Below are positions 1 to 11,262 of a stretch of DNA of 64,000 nucleotides, one piece after another. This DNA is from Capra hircus. Lineage: Eukaryota; Chordata; Mammalia; Artiodactyla; Bovidae. Position numbers and translations under genes: made by a program. Numbering within the stretch: position 1 is the first letter of the stretch; the number at the start of each line of letters is the position of its first letter. The notes under the pieces were generated by a model. It did no database searches, was not told where the DNA came from, and was given only the letters and a program-made list of their open reading frames with translations. The stretch lies in assembly GCF_001704415.2 (NCBI RefSeq), contig NC_030836.1:22542001-22606000 (forward strand), in the 5' to 3' direction.

Positions 1-677
1 AGTAATTAAATAATTTTAATAATATATTGGAATAATTATTTTTGACCTATTATATGATTTAGATTCCAAGTTAGCACATTATATTTGCTGTAATTTGGGG
101 GTATATTTTTCTCTTGATGCATTTTTGGATTTCTCTTTTAGCATTTTAGTTTGAATACTCACAGATTTCTCTGATTGCTGTAATGATTCCTCTTACGTGC
201 CATCTTTGCGATATTTTGAAATAAGTTGTGTACTTGCTTCATGAAGTGAATTGAATGATTTTGCATCTTTTATATATCTGGAAAAGTAGATTTCTATGGC
301 ATAGGAATTAGAACCCAAAGCTTGAAGGATTGTACAATAAAGATATCTGACTTAAAATCTTTAGAAATAATTCTCAGATAACTTTTTAAGTACTTTTCAT
401 GGATTCATATATTCAGTTTTTCAATTTTATCCTATTTTGTTAAGTTAATAATATTAGTAGAGTAACAGAACCATCTCCCTCCTGCCACTTTGTTAAGATT
501 TTTATATTTCTCAGTGCCCAGAGTATGTACCTTTATATCCTTTTAGCGTGATTATTACCACCCCAGTAATTTCTCTTTTGGTTTATTTGTGCTTTCTCTT
601 TTTAATTTTAGATTTGCCAGAAGAGTATATGTTTTAATTTTTTTTTTCTCACAGATCCAGGTCTTGAATACATATTT
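1..677. other. AT-rich stretch, nothing recognised
   Basis: AT-rich DNA with T-runs and no convincing repeat family, gene or long reading frame. It ends at the target duplication of the short L1 that follows. Confidence 0.5.
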
Positions 678-687
678 AATAGGTGGA

Positions 688-795
688 CTGGGAACACGTG
701 TACACCCGTGGCGGATTCATGTTGATGTATGGCAAAACCAATACAGTATTGTAAAGTAAAATAAAGTAAAATTAAAAAATTTTAAAAATAAAATG
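688..795 (+). mobile_element. L1 3' end, very short 5'-truncated insertion
   Basis: About 108 bp matching the 3' terminus of a young ruminant L1: a segment reading cacccgtggcggattcatg, then an attgtaaag motif and an A-rich tail. It is flanked by a 10-bp direct repeat aataggtgga (678-687 and 796-805), the expected TSD, so this is an independent insertion and not a fragment of a longer L1. It is non-coding. Confidence 0.85.
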
Positions 796-810
796 AATAG
801 GTGGATTATT

Positions 811-841
811 TTTGTTGTTTGTGTTGTTGTTGTTGTTGTTT
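811..841. repeat. GTT-rich microsatellite
   Basis: Imperfect then perfect tract of GTT units just downstream of the short L1. It produces the glutamine-rich frame on the minus strand, which is not a gene. Confidence 0.8.
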
Positions 842-1235
842 TCTCTGCTTAGTCATTATTTCCTTCCTCTGAAATGTTGGCAGTCTACACCAAGACCATG
901 GTCCAAGGAGCTTGTGCTGAACAGCATTTGTGGTTCCTAAGCTCCGTGTCTGCTGTGCCGAATGGGTGTGTCGGCCCTGACCTCTTTGTTTTCTGCAACT
1001 GAGTCTCATCTTCCTAATGCTCAGCCTCCCTCTCTCCCCACACAAGCAAGTAGACACTGCTGAGCAACAGGAAAAGTGCTACAGCCTTAAGCTTACCAGT
1101 GATCTTTGCTTAGAGGCTCATTCTTCTTTCATAAACACTCCACCAACGAAAAAATTGCCTTCTCAAATGGACTCTTCCACACCTTTTTCTCTCCCAGCAT
1201 CTTCACAGAAGTCCTTAGAAATTCTGTCATTTTTT
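842..1235. other. no recognised element
   Basis: Mixed-composition DNA in which I recognise neither a repeat nor a gene. The small frames on both strands lack any domain signature. Confidence 0.4.
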
Positions 1236-1400
1236 CCCTTTTTTTCAGCTTTATTGAGGATTAATTGGTAAATATAATTGTATATATTAAAGTGTACAAC
1301 ATGATGATTTGGTAAACATATACATTATAAAATGATTACCAAGATCAAGATAACTGACACATCTCTTATATCACATCTCATTTACATAGTTAACTCTTTT
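1236..1400 (-). mobile_element. Old L1 3'-UTR fragment
   Basis: Contains the recurrent old-L1 end phrase in reverse orientation: a ctttattgagg start, gtgtacaacatgatgattt, then aaaatgattaccaagatcaag. The same end type occurs at 54640-55100. Diverged and non-coding. Confidence 0.65.
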
Positions 1401-1437
1401 TCTTTCTTTCTTCTTTCTTTCTTCTGTGTGTGTGTGG
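1398..1437. repeat. Compound TTTC / TG microsatellite
   Basis: Pyrimidine-rich TTTC units run into a short TG tract at the end of the old L1 fragment. Confidence 0.75.
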
Positions 1438-1439
1438 TG

Positions 1440-1930
1440 TGAATGCTTAAGATCTTTTGTGTTTTTTTTCCAGAAAAATGTTTTAATTTCCTTTAAAATC
1501 AGAAAAAATTAACTTTTAAGATCAAAGATTACATTTGTCTGTATACTTATGCAGTCATAAAATATAATTTGTAGTAAGTTTGCTTTTATGAAAGAAGGGG
1601 ACCATAAAAACAAAATTTCCTAGAAGGCCAGAAACATCATTACGCGACCCTGAAAGAAGGTATAATTTTCTTTGCATAAATTGTAATGTCACCAAAAGAA
1701 AGAGGGAGAAGGAAAGAGAAGAGCAAGAGAAAAAGCCACATGTCATTGTCACAATTTTCAGACAGGTTTTTTTTTTTTTTTCTTTTCTTTTTTAGGTATT
1801 TGTATTGCTGCCCTTGATAGGTCATATCTTGGAGAAGGTCATTCATCTGGTAAGTAGTGAAGCTAAGATTTGGTTCTAATTCCTACCATCTCTAACGTCC
1901 AAGCACATAAATTTCGAGGGAGAAGCCCTG
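1440..1930. other. no recognised element
   Basis: AT-rich DNA with purine-rich and T-rich runs (for example around 1690-1735 and 1767-1790). No repeat family or gene recognised. Confidence 0.4.
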
Positions 1931-1939
1931 TTTCTTTTT

Positions 1940-2586
1940 TTTTTTGTTTTTAATTTTTTTTTTTTAAGATTTAAAATGTTTTATTTTTTATTTTTTATTT
2001 TTTTTAAATTTTAAAATCTTTAATTCTTACATGCATTCCCAAACATGAACCCACCCCCCCACCTCCCTCCCCATAACATCTCTCTGGGTCATCCCCATGC
2101 ACCAGCTCCAAGCATGCTGTATCCTGCATCAGACATAGACTGGCGATTCAATTCTTACATGATAGTATACATGTTAGAATGTCATTCTCCCAAATCGTCC
2201 CACCCTCTCCCTCTCCCTCTGAGTCCAAAAGTCCATTATACACATCTGTGTCTCTTTCCCTGTCTTGCATACAGGGTCGTCATTGCCATCTTCCTAAATT
2301 CCATATATATGTGTTAGTATACTGTATTGGTGTTTTTCTTTCTGGCTTACTTCACTCTGTATAATCAGCTCCAGTTTCATCCATCTCATCAGAACTGATT
2401 CAAATGAATTCTTTTTAACGGCTGAGTAATACTCCATTGTGTATATGTACCACAGCTTTCTTATCCATTCATCTGCTGATGGACATCTAGGTTGTTTCCA
2501 TGTCCTAGCTATTATAAACAGTGCTGCGATGAACATTGGGGTCCATGTGTCTCTTTCAATTCTGGTTTCCTCGGTGTGTATGCCCA
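1940..2586 (-). mobile_element. Young L1, 5'-truncated: end of ORF2 plus 3' UTR
   Basis: Minus-strand insertion. From the right it encodes the degraded C-terminus of L1 ORF2p (2294-2536 reads ...ARTWKQPRCPSADEW..., the conserved end of the reverse transcriptase protein), then the 3' UTR and an A-rich tail seen as T-runs at 1930-2010. The 3' terminus is the variant ending in aagaattaaagattttaaa, also seen at 13089 and 31491. The ORF2 piece has no RT core. No clear TSD found. Confidence 0.85.
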
Positions 2587-3116
2587 GCAGTATCTAACGA
2601 GGCTTGTGTCAGGTCTGGGCAGAGGTAACTGGCATTCACTGTGTGCATCACATTGTCAAATGTCAAATGTTCTGAAGGAAGACTGAAGTAGCTTCTATAG
2701 TTCCTCATTGAATCTCCAGCTTGAATCTCTGCCTCCAAGCAGCTGCATCTTGTCTTTTAATGCTTCAAGTCCTGCTACCAGTTTGATATCCTTAATAAGT
2801 CATTTATCTATACATTATCAAGTAATCTTTTATTATTTATTGTCCTATATACAGAGAATGTCTTTAAAAGTTTCTTGGGTGAAACAAAATGAAAATTTTG
2901 CTCATTCAACTTATTCGTCAGAGAAAACCAAAGCTCAGAATGAAAAAGTTGTTATGGCTAACCAAACAAATGTACCTGCCCCAAACTCTCTACCATTTCC
3001 CACTGCACCTCAAGTTTGCCCGCAACCTTCACTGCCAACACATTTATAGCAAGAGCTTCAATGGCTCTGGGTAACACAGATTATACAGGAACCTTGACAG
3101 ATCTCATTGGCATCTT
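2587..3116. other. no recognised element
   Basis: Apparently unique DNA. The 113-codon frame at 2708-3049 shows no domain, signal peptide or composition that would support a gene. Confidence 0.4.
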
Positions 3117-3565
3117 TCAGTTCAGTTCAGTCGCTCAGTCGTGTCCGACTCTTTGCGACCCCATGAATTGCAGCGCGCCAGGCCTCCCTGTCCATCACCA
3201 ACTCCCGGAGTGCACTCAGACTCACGTTCATCAAGTCAGTGATGCCATCCAGCCATCTCATCCTCTGTCGTCCCCTTCTCCTCCTGCCCCCAATTCCTCC
3301 CAGCATCAGAGTCTTTTCCAATGAGTCAACTCTTCGCATGAGGTGGCCAAAGTACTGGAGCTTCAGCTTTAGCATCATTCCTTCCAAAGAAATCCCAGGG
3401 CTGATCTCCTTCAGAATGGACTGGTTGGATCTCCTTGCAGGCCAAGGGACTCTCAAGAGTCTTCTCCAACACCACAGTTCAAAAGCATCAATTCTTTGGC
3501 ACTCAGCTTTCTTCACAGCCCAACTCTCACATCCATACATGACTACTGGAAAAACCATAGCCTTG
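3117..3565 (-). mobile_element. BovB LINE, 3' part
   Basis: Reverse-orientation 3' end of an RTE-type BovB element, recognised by the repeated ttcagttcag terminus and the sense tail ...gtcggacacgactgag. The minus frame 3127-3558 is open for 143 codons and encodes the C-terminal tail downstream of the RT core, with motifs YGCESW, ELWCWRRLLRVPW and QYFGHLMRR. RT palm and endonuclease are missing, so it is a dead 5'-truncated copy. Confidence 0.92.
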
Positions 3566-3743
3566 CTACCTCATGAAAGTCAGGAAGTAAGACAGTTTAA
3601 ACCTGTATCAAAGAAGTCTCTATAAGTATCTTATATCAAAATTAGAGTAATTTTGGTATCAAATCTCTCCAGTTGTAAAATCAACCAGTCCAAAATTCAG
3701 AAGCTTAAAACCTCAACCACTTATTTGACTTCCATTCCCACCA

Positions 3744-3838
3744 GGCAGTCCACTCCAGTATCCTTGCCTGGAGAATCCCATAGACAGAGGAGCCTGGTGG
3801 GTTATAGTCCATGGGCTTGCAAAGAGTCCACAAATGAG
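3744..3838 (+). mobile_element. Bov-tA/Bov-A SINE fragment
   Basis: Carries the body of the BovB-dependent SINEs (cactccagtatccttgcctgg, then aggagcctggtgggtta), but both the tRNA-like head and the full tail are absent. Confidence 0.8.
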
Positions 3839-4778
3839 CTACTATTACTCACTCCCTCCATCAGGCAGTTCCCGTGTGCCTGAAGCTTGCATCTGGCTTT
3901 CCTCATGCATCTGTGGTCCCAGATGGGATGGCTGATGGCTGAGTGTTGGCTGGCCCCACATGTCTTCCCTGACACATGTGAGAATTGGTGTGCCCAGTCA
4001 CGTGTCACATGTTTCTTGTCGTCTAGTGAGCCTGCCCATGTTTGTTTACATGATGGCTCGAGGTTCCAAAAGCAGCAAGAGGGGACAAGCTTAAGTGGCA
4101 AGACTTCAAGTCTCTGCTTGCATCTTGTTTGCTATTGTTTCATTGCACTAAGCAATTCAGTTGATCAAACCTGAGCTAGTGTATCTATGGATTCCATAAA
4201 GGCATTGATACCAGCAGGAATAAACAAATTAGAGGCTGCTACTACAACCACCTGTCATATTTTCCAAGTGATCTTCCCTTTGTTCTTCCTGCCAACATAA
4301 TATAATAACCATCCCTGGGACTTGGAGTAATGAGAACATTGTCAAAAAGTCTTGCAATGTTATAATTTCGTATGATCGGTATTTCCCTCCATAGGCTCCA
4401 CATATAAAACCAGAAAAATATAAAATTCCAGAATCTAAATAAGTGAGACATACATTCTTCATATTTTTCAACTCACCCATTTTTTTCAGAACCTCTAGTT
4501 GGGTTTTATATTTGGACTCATGTCTGTTTAACAGAATTTTTGAATTGATGCTGAATGAGTATGTGTGAGTGCCCAAGAAGTGAACACACTCTGCCTGGAA
4601 TAGGTGTATTGGTATAAATTTACTGAGGTAAGAAAGGTGGTAGATAAAAGGGTTTTCTGTTGTTCACTGCAGTGGGGGAGGAGGCGCAGTACACTTGGAC
4701 GTTGCAAGTCTTACATAAATGTCATGAGCAAGGTTGTGGTCCAAGCCCGTCTCAGCAGTCTATGAGGACTGATTGCCT
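3839..4778. other. no recognised element; one 115-codon minus frame
   Basis: Apparently unique DNA. A minus frame at 4229-4576 is open for 115 codons with plausible amino-acid composition. I recognise no family, and there is no adjoining exon or promoter I can support, so I do not call a gene. Confidence 0.35.
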
Positions 4779-5266
4779 TAGGCTGGTGGTTCTCAAACTC
4801 ATTGGTCTCCAGACCCTTTGAGAAGTCTAAAAAGATTGTATGTTTGTGTGGGTTCTATATGTTGATTTTACTATACTGAAAATATTTAAAACTGATAAAT
4901 TTTCAAAAATATTTATTAATTATTTTAAACATAATAAGCCCTTTCTATGTTGACATAAGGTATATTTTAATTAAAATTGTATTTTCCAAGACAAAACAAA
5001 ATTAGCATTGTTTTACATTTTGCAAGTGCCTTGACTATCTGACACTGAAATACTCCTGGATTCTCATGTCCACTTCTGCAATCTATCTGTGAATTATGTG
5101 TGTGATATTGCTTGTCAGGAAGTCTCTGGAAAACTCCACAGTGTATGTAGGAGAAGATGAGAGTCAAAAATACAAATGACATCTGGAATATTATGAAACT
5201 ACGTTGATGGTTCTCCCCCAAGAGAGCTTTGGGATACTCAGGGACTCAGGAGCACAGTTTGGAACT
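4779..5266. mobile_element. Probable non-autonomous hAT-type DNA transposon
   Basis: Begins ctggtggttctcaaact and ends near cagtttggaactgtgg. These ends are imperfect inverted repeats of the 'gaaccact' type common to mammalian hAT (Charlie-like) elements. The interior matches a recurrent AT-rich mammalian element with phrases such as attgttttacattttgcaag and tggattctcatgtcca. The exact family name is uncertain. Non-coding. Confidence 0.5.
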
Positions 5267-5794
5267 GTGGCAGATTTCCAAGGAGCTCTGCAGGAGGCTA
5301 ACTTCTGTTCTGTCAGGAAGCCTGCCTGGAGTCAGTCTTAGATAAGTTAATCCTGAAGAGAGAGACAAAAGGAATAGCCACTATATACATATATGGCTTT
5401 TCAATAGAAACATCCCTGAAGAATAGGTAGAGGAGGCAGAAAGGAAGTGGAATATTCAAGATGTTTTTTAAATTTATTTAAGATTCTATATAATTAATGA
5501 TCTATATATAAATATAAATATTATTCTTCAAAAGCAGTGAAGGTCCCAGAAACCCACAGTCATTTAGAGGAATAGCCAAAATTAGAACTTTGATTTCCTG
5601 ATTCACTAACCAAATGTTCTTTCATGTATTTCATTTTTATACTCCTAAGAAGGAAATCAAAGCACAACAATCAAATTCAGGAGTTTTGCTGTGCCAGCCC
5701 TAATTCTTATATAAAATCAGGCTAACTGCTGCCCAAGTGTGCTACTGCAGTGTGTAATGGACAGAGAAGCTTTGGCGATAGAATGGCACTGTTT
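5267..5794. other. no recognised element
   Basis: AT-rich DNA, apparently unique. No gene or repeat supported. Confidence 0.4.
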
Positions 5795-5915
5795 ATGGAA
5801 ACTTGAGAAAGTCTCTTCACTTCTCTGAGTCTCAGTTTTCTCTACATAAAATGCAGATAATAGTAGAAATGCTTACGATCATCAGAAAGTACTCAGTACA
5901 GTGATGACATTTACT
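5795..5915 (+). mobile_element. MIR SINE
   Basis: Shows the MIR core in sense: acttgagaaagtctcttcac, ctctgagtctcagttttct, then a diverged ataatagtagaaatgc. Old and diverged. Confidence 0.65.
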
Positions 5916-6449
5916 GAACATGCTTGAGTTGTTTCTTCCGATTTCTAAAAATGCCATACTACCATGCTTGAACATCCAGTTGTGTATAAAACAAATTCTT
6001 GCCTATCAATGAGTAAAGGCACAAACCACCAGAAAAGTAAAGGCTTTGAACCATGTATGTTCAAAATATTAATTCAAACTCTCTGTAGGGTTGAAAATAA
6101 TTCAGAGAGGAGAAAAAAGTCCCTGTTTCTCAGCAAAATGAGCAGGTTAGGGCTTGTTTACAAAACAAGAATTTCTCTATAGGTGGCCAGAGGAAGGAAG
6201 GTACATGCTCAGCCTATAAGGCAAGCAAAATTTTGTGAATTTCCTACAAGTTACTGAATAGGTTGTCTAAATCCCTGTGAAGTCAGAGGAGTCCCTTCTG
6301 CTGGCTCTCCATTTTACCTATGCTCACAGGTCAAGCATAATTTACACATGTTTTATACTCATTTTACATCACAGGTGATAAAAATAAACGGAAAATTCTA
6401 CTGGCAATAAAGTAGAAGCAAGCACTGGTGAAGAGATGGGAACTAATGT
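5916..6449. other. no recognised element
   Basis: Apparently unique DNA. The 72-codon frame at 5964-6182 has no supporting feature. Confidence 0.4.
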
Positions 6450-6640
6450 TCTAGAATACCTACCTTCTGCCAGGCACTTAAAAACTACCCAACAAATTTC
6501 ATTAAGAATTCTACAAGGTAGATTTTATTGTTCTCATTTTATGGATGCAAAAGTGAAACTCAGAGATGTTAAGTAATTTGCCCAAGGCCCATAGTCCGTC
6601 TATTTGGATCAAATTCTAGTGCATATTCCATTTACCTCCT
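6450..6640 (-). mobile_element. MIR SINE
   Basis: Reverse-orientation MIR with a well-preserved core: attttatggatgcaaaagtg, aaactcagagatgttaagta, atttgcccaaggcccatag. Confidence 0.75.
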
Positions 6641-7212
6641 TGCTTCTGGGCATGATAGATACTGCAAATCAATGAAGGGTAGTCATGGTGAAAAGAAAAA
6701 CTTGACTGATCTTTTGGCCCTAAGTGATAAAAGCAGAAGCATGTGTGTTTCAATTTATTGAGAAAGAGATTTCTGCTAAATATAAGGACGAACCATTCTG
6801 TAGAACAGTCAAAAGTAGAGTGAGATGCTTGGAAGAGGAGTATAAACCACTAAACTGTCAGCTAGTGACAAGGATATAAGTTGATATCTTTTGACAATAA
6901 TTCAGTAGAGAATAAATGGGACAAATGAAATAATCTTTGAAATTCTACCTAATCTAGTAATTTGATTTCTATTAATAAAAAGGGGCTACTTTTCCCATGA
7001 AATACTTGTTAAATTCTCCTGCATGTAATATCCTCTTTTATTTCTGAGTTCTTTGAGCAGACAGGAATTACATTTAAAAAATGGAGATGTAGGTCTAGTT
7101 CCAGGCTATATGTGTCTGAACATGAAAGGAATTGTGGGATGAAGGCTGATATTATTTCTGAGAGACAATTGGTCTCGAAGGGTAAAACCAACTAACAATG
7201 AAATCTATAGTA
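6641..7212. other. no recognised element
   Basis: Apparently unique AT-rich DNA up to the 3' end of the old L1. Confidence 0.4.
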
Positions 7213-7839
7213 TATTACTGTTTCAAATTGGTTAAATTTACTATCCTTAAATAGCTTTGCTGAAATCTATTTAACATACCATATAATCCATCCATCTAAA
7301 GGGTGCAATGCATTGTTTTTTAGTACATTCACAGAATTATATATGCATCATCACAACCAATTTTACAATATTTCCATTTCCTCAGAAACCCTGTAGCTCT
7401 TACTGATCACCTACCAATTGCTTCACCTCTGCAGTTATAGGCAACTGCTTATCTATTTTCTGCCTCTAAAGATTTGCCTATTTTTTGACCCTTAATAGAA
7501 ATAGAATCATAAACTAGGTAGCCCTTTGTGACTTCTTTCACTTAGTAAGTTTTCCAGGTTTATCCATATTATAGCATGTATCAGTACTTTCTGTTTTCTT
7601 ACAAAATTGCATTCCATGTATATAAATACCACATTTTATTTACCCATTAATCAGTTGACAGACATTTGGGTTATTTCCAGTTTCTGGCTATTATGAATAA
7701 TGGTATCATAAACATTTATGCCCATGTTTGTGTGAACATGTACTTTCATTTATCTTGTGTATATTTCTTCTAAGAGTGGAATTACTGGTAATTCTTGAGT
7801 GGAATTACTTGAATAGGGTAACTATGCTTAACCACTTGC

Positions 7840-8087
7840 TGCTACTGCTGCTAAGTCATGTCCGACTCTGTGTGACCCCATAGACGGCAGCCAACCAGGC
7901 TTCCCCATCCCTGGGATTCTCCAGGGAAGAACACTGGAGTGGGTTGCCATTTCCTTCTCCAATGTATGAAAGTGAAAATGAAAGTGAAGTCGCTCAGTCA
8001 TGTCTGACTCTTAGCAACCCCGTGGACTGTAGCTTACCAGGCTCTTCCATCCATGGGATTTCCTAGGTAAGAGTACTGGACCATTTG
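7840..8087 (-). mobile_element. BOV-A2 SINE (dimeric Bov-A)
   Basis: Starts with a GCT-unit tail in antisense and contains two Bov-A monomers joined by the atgaaagtgaaaatgaaagtg linker. Inserted in the old L1; the flanks (aaccacttg / gaccatttg) resemble an imperfect TSD. Confidence 0.9.
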
Positions 8088-8145
8088 AGGAACTACCAAA
8101 ATGCTTTCCAAAACAGCTACTCCATTTTATATCCCACCTGCAATG

Positions 8146-8335
8146 GGGTTTCCCTGTGGCTCAGTTGGTAAAGAATCTGCCTGCAATGCAGGAGACCTGG
8201 GTTTGATCCCTGGGTTGGGAAGATCACCTGGAGAAGGGAATGGTTTACCCACTCCAGTATTCTGGCCTGGAGAATTTCATGAACTATAGGGGTTGCAAAG
8301 AGTTGGACTTGACTGAACGACTTTCACTTTCACTT
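8146..8335 (+). mobile_element. Bov-tA SINE, full length
   Basis: tRNA-like head with A-box region ggctcagttggtaaagaat and B-box region ggtttgatccc, then the Bov-A body and a tail ending in ctttcactttcacttt. Flanked by tgcaatg at 8139-8145 and 8336-8342, the probable TSD. Confidence 0.92.
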
Positions 8336-8342
8336 TGCAATG

Positions 8343-8597
8343 TATGCTGCTGCTGCTGCTAAGTCGCTTCAGCTGCGTCCGACTCTGTGTGACCCCATAG
8401 ATGACAGCCCATCAGGCTTCCCCACCCCTGGGATTCTCCAGGCAAGAACACTGGATTGGGTTGCCATTTCCTTCTCCAATGCATGAAAGTGAAAAGTGAA
8501 AGTGAGGTTGCTCTGTCATGTCTGACTCTTAGCGACTCCATGGACTGCAGCCCACCAGGCTCCTCCATCCATGGGATTTTCCAGGCAAGAGTACTAG
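8343..8597 (-). mobile_element. BOV-A2 SINE
   Basis: Antisense dimer beginning with GCT repeats. It directly follows the second tgcaatg copy, and another partial copy (tgcaat) lies past its other end at 8604-8609, so two SINEs used nearly the same target site in the old L1. Confidence 0.92.
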
Positions 8598-8994
8598 TGT
8601 GGGTGCAATAATGTTTCCAATTTCTCCATATCCTCACAAGCATTTGTTATCAACTATCTTTATAGTTACAGTTATCCTCGTGGATATGAAGCAGCATCTC
8701 ATTGTGGTTTGGATTTGCATTTCCATGATGACTAGTGGTCTTGAGGATATTTTTATGTGCATGCTAGCCATTTCTGCATCTTCTTTGAGGAAATGTCTAT
8801 TTGAATCCTTTGCTCATTTTAAAATAGTGCTATTTATCTTTTTATTATTGAATTTAAGTTGTTCTTTACATATTCTAGATACAAATCTCTTATGGGGTAT
8901 ATGATTTGAAGTAAATTTCATCCATTCTCTGAACTCTTTTCCCTTTACTTATAGTATCCTTGAAAGGATAATGTTCTCTATTTTGAATGATATT

Positions 8995-9232
8995 CAGCAC
9001 TACTGGCAAAGAATCTGTCATCCAATGCAGGACACAGACACAAGACACACAGGTTTGATCCCTGGGTGGGCAAGATCCCCTGGAGGAGGAAATGACAATC
9101 TGCTTTAGTATTCTGGCCTGAAAAATTCCATGAACAGAGGACCTTGGCAAGCCACAGTCCCTGGGGTGGCAAAGAGTTGGACACGACTGAGCAAGCATGT
9201 GCACACGCACGTGCAGACACACACACACACAC
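8995..9232 (+). mobile_element. Bov-tA SINE with CA-repeat tail
   Basis: Diverged tRNA-like head (ggcaaagaatctgtc, B-box ggtttgatccc), SINE body, and the tail gttggacacgactgagcaag followed by a mixed CA/CG/CA tract at 9205-9232. Lies inside the old L1. Confidence 0.88.
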
Positions 9233-9918
9233 CAGTTGATCTAAATCTTTTTTTACCTTTTGGTCATATCTAAGACCATTGTCTCATCCAGAGTCACCAA
9301 GATTTAAACTGCTTTTTCCTAATTATAGTTTTGCATACTGATATCCTGTTATCCCAATATCATTTGTTGAAAAGAATGTTCTTTTCCACTGGCTTGTGTT
9401 AATACCTTTGTTGAAAATCAATTGAATATAAATCTGCAGGTTTATTTCTGTTCTCAATTCTCTGTTCTTAGCTGTGCAAGTCCTGCAAGTTTGCTTTTCT
9501 TCTTCAGAATTGGTTCCGCTACTCTGTGTTCCTTGAATTTCCATATGAATTTTAGGATCAACTTGAAAATCCCTGTAAAAAACATCAGGCATTTTAATTA
9601 TGGATTAAATCGCTAGATAGGTATCATGACCTAATAACTCTCCAAAGGTCCCACCTTCTCATAATATCACATTGGGCATTAGGATTTCAACATACGACTT
9701 TTGTGTGTGGAGGGGGTCACAAACATTCAAGTGACAGCAGGTAGTTTTACTAATTCCTTCGCAACATGAATCCCTTATATTCCCTTTTATTGCCTAATAC
9801 CTAGAACCTTCAGTACGAATGTTGAATAGAAACAGCAAGAACACACACAAACATCAATGTCCTTTGCTTGATGTTAGAGAGACAGCATTCAGTCTCTCAC
9901 TGCTAAGCATGCTCTTCA

Positions 9919-10440
9919 TTTCAGTTCAGTCACTCAGTCGTGTCCGACTCTTTGCGATCCCGTGAATCGCAGCATGCCAGGTCTCCCTGTCCATCACCAA
10001 CTCCCCGAGTTCACTCAAACTCACGTCCATCAAGTCGGTGATGCCATCCAGCCATCTCATCCTCGGTCTTCCCCTTCTCCTCCTGCCCCCAATCTCTCCC
10101 AGCATCAGAGTCTTTTCCAATGAGTCAACTCTTTGCATGAGGTGGCCAAAGTACTGGAGTTTCACCTTTAGCATCATTCCTTCCAAAGAGATCCCAGGGT
10201 TGATCTCCTTCAGAATGGACTGGTTGGATCTCCTGCAGTCCAAGGGACTCTCAAGAGTCTTCTCCAACAGCACAGTTCAAAAGCATCAATTCTTCAGCAC
10301 TCAACTTTCTTCACAGTCCAACTCTCACATCCATACATGACCACAGGAAAAACCATAGCCTTGACAAGATGGACCTTTGTTGGCAAAGTAATGTCTCTGC
10401 TTTTCAATATACTATCTAGGTTGGTCATAACTTTCCCTCC
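9919..10440 (-). mobile_element. BovB LINE, 3' part
   Basis: Antisense BovB 3' end; the minus frame 9926-10273 encodes the C-terminal region with QYFGHLMQR and the RRRRGRPRMRWLDGITD segment. A further frame-shifted piece reaches about 10440 (VVMYGCESW in the adjoining frame). RT core absent. The old L1 resumes after it. Confidence 0.9.
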
Positions 10441-10760
10441 AAGTTCTGGTTTTATTTTAGATGATTTTGTCAGGTTGAGGAAATCCCTTTCTGTTCCCAG
10501 TTTGTTGATTTTTTTTTTCTTAATCATGAATGGATCTTGAATTTCTCTGTGTCTACTGAGATTATTATGTGATTTCTGTCCTTTATTCTGTTGAGGTAGT
10601 GTGTTGCATTAATTTAATTTAAAATATTAACCTATGTTGCATTACTAACATAGATTCTGCATGTTATGGAGTATAATTTGTTTTATATATTACTAGGTTC
10701 AATTCCTTAGTATTTTGTTGAGGGTTTCCAGCTATATTTATAAGATTAGAGTTATAATTA

Positions 10761-11039
10761 AGCATTTTGCCACTGAAGAAAATTCTAGATAGGAAATCAC
10801 CGTGTTAATATCTTTGGCATATGCTTCAAACTGATTCAGATAATAAAAATCAAAATCAAATCACTATTTAAATCAGTTTTCAAAATGTTTTGGGAGTAGC
10901 TTTTTCCAAGGAGATTATCTCAGTAGCACTCCAGCCCCATTGACTCTGTTTTAGTTCTCATTAGAATGTGTAATTACTCAACAAAATGATATGGGTTACA
11001 GTCATTTGTGGATGACAAAGGTAGAGAAAGATAATAATT
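10761..11039. other. no recognised element
   Basis: Short AT-rich stretch between the old L1 and a MIR. Nothing supported. Confidence 0.35.
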
Positions 11040-11255
11040 AAGAGTAGGAACTCTCAAACTAAAACACCTAGATTTGAATCCTAGAGTTTGGAGCTGTTAC
11101 TATATGGCATTGAAATTTATGATAAAATGTATTCAGTATTTGATTCAGTCCCTTACCTGTAATAAGGTAGTAACAATAGAACTCAACTCATAATTTTGAT
11201 GAAAAGATTAAGTAAAATATTTAAAACAGCATCATGTATATAACTAAATGAATGT
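11040..11255 (+). mobile_element. MIR SINE, diverged
   Basis: Sense MIR layout: aggaactctcaaac, ctagatttgaatcct, then a long central part and aaaagattaagtaaaat with a terminal aatgaatgttagtg. Weak but collinear. Confidence 0.5.
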
Positions 11256-11262
11256 TAGTGTT

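Larger units (their letters stand above)
7213..10760 (-). mobile_element. Old L1, ORF2/3'-UTR, broken by five younger insertions
   Basis: Runs antisense. The 3' UTR (7213-7830) is followed by diverged ORF2 text, for example acatttgggttatttccag and tggctattatgaataatgg at 7665-7700, ttgcatttccatgatgacta at 8717, and the segments at 9240-9620, 9735-9915 and 10440-10760. Segments between the younger SINEs and the BovB are collinear, showing one original element. No frame survives. A stretch at 9630-9735 (ending in cacaaacattcaag) looks like a further old repeat of unknown family. Confidence 0.75.

Noticed and set aside
806..1057. Minus-strand frame with a glutamine-rich end
   Set aside because: Translation of a GTT tract; no conserved domain.
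8146..8335. tRNA-like sequences with A- and B-box motifs (here and in other Bov-tA copies)
   Set aside because: These are the heads of Bov-tA SINEs, not tRNA genes; no complete cloverleaf with an acceptor end.
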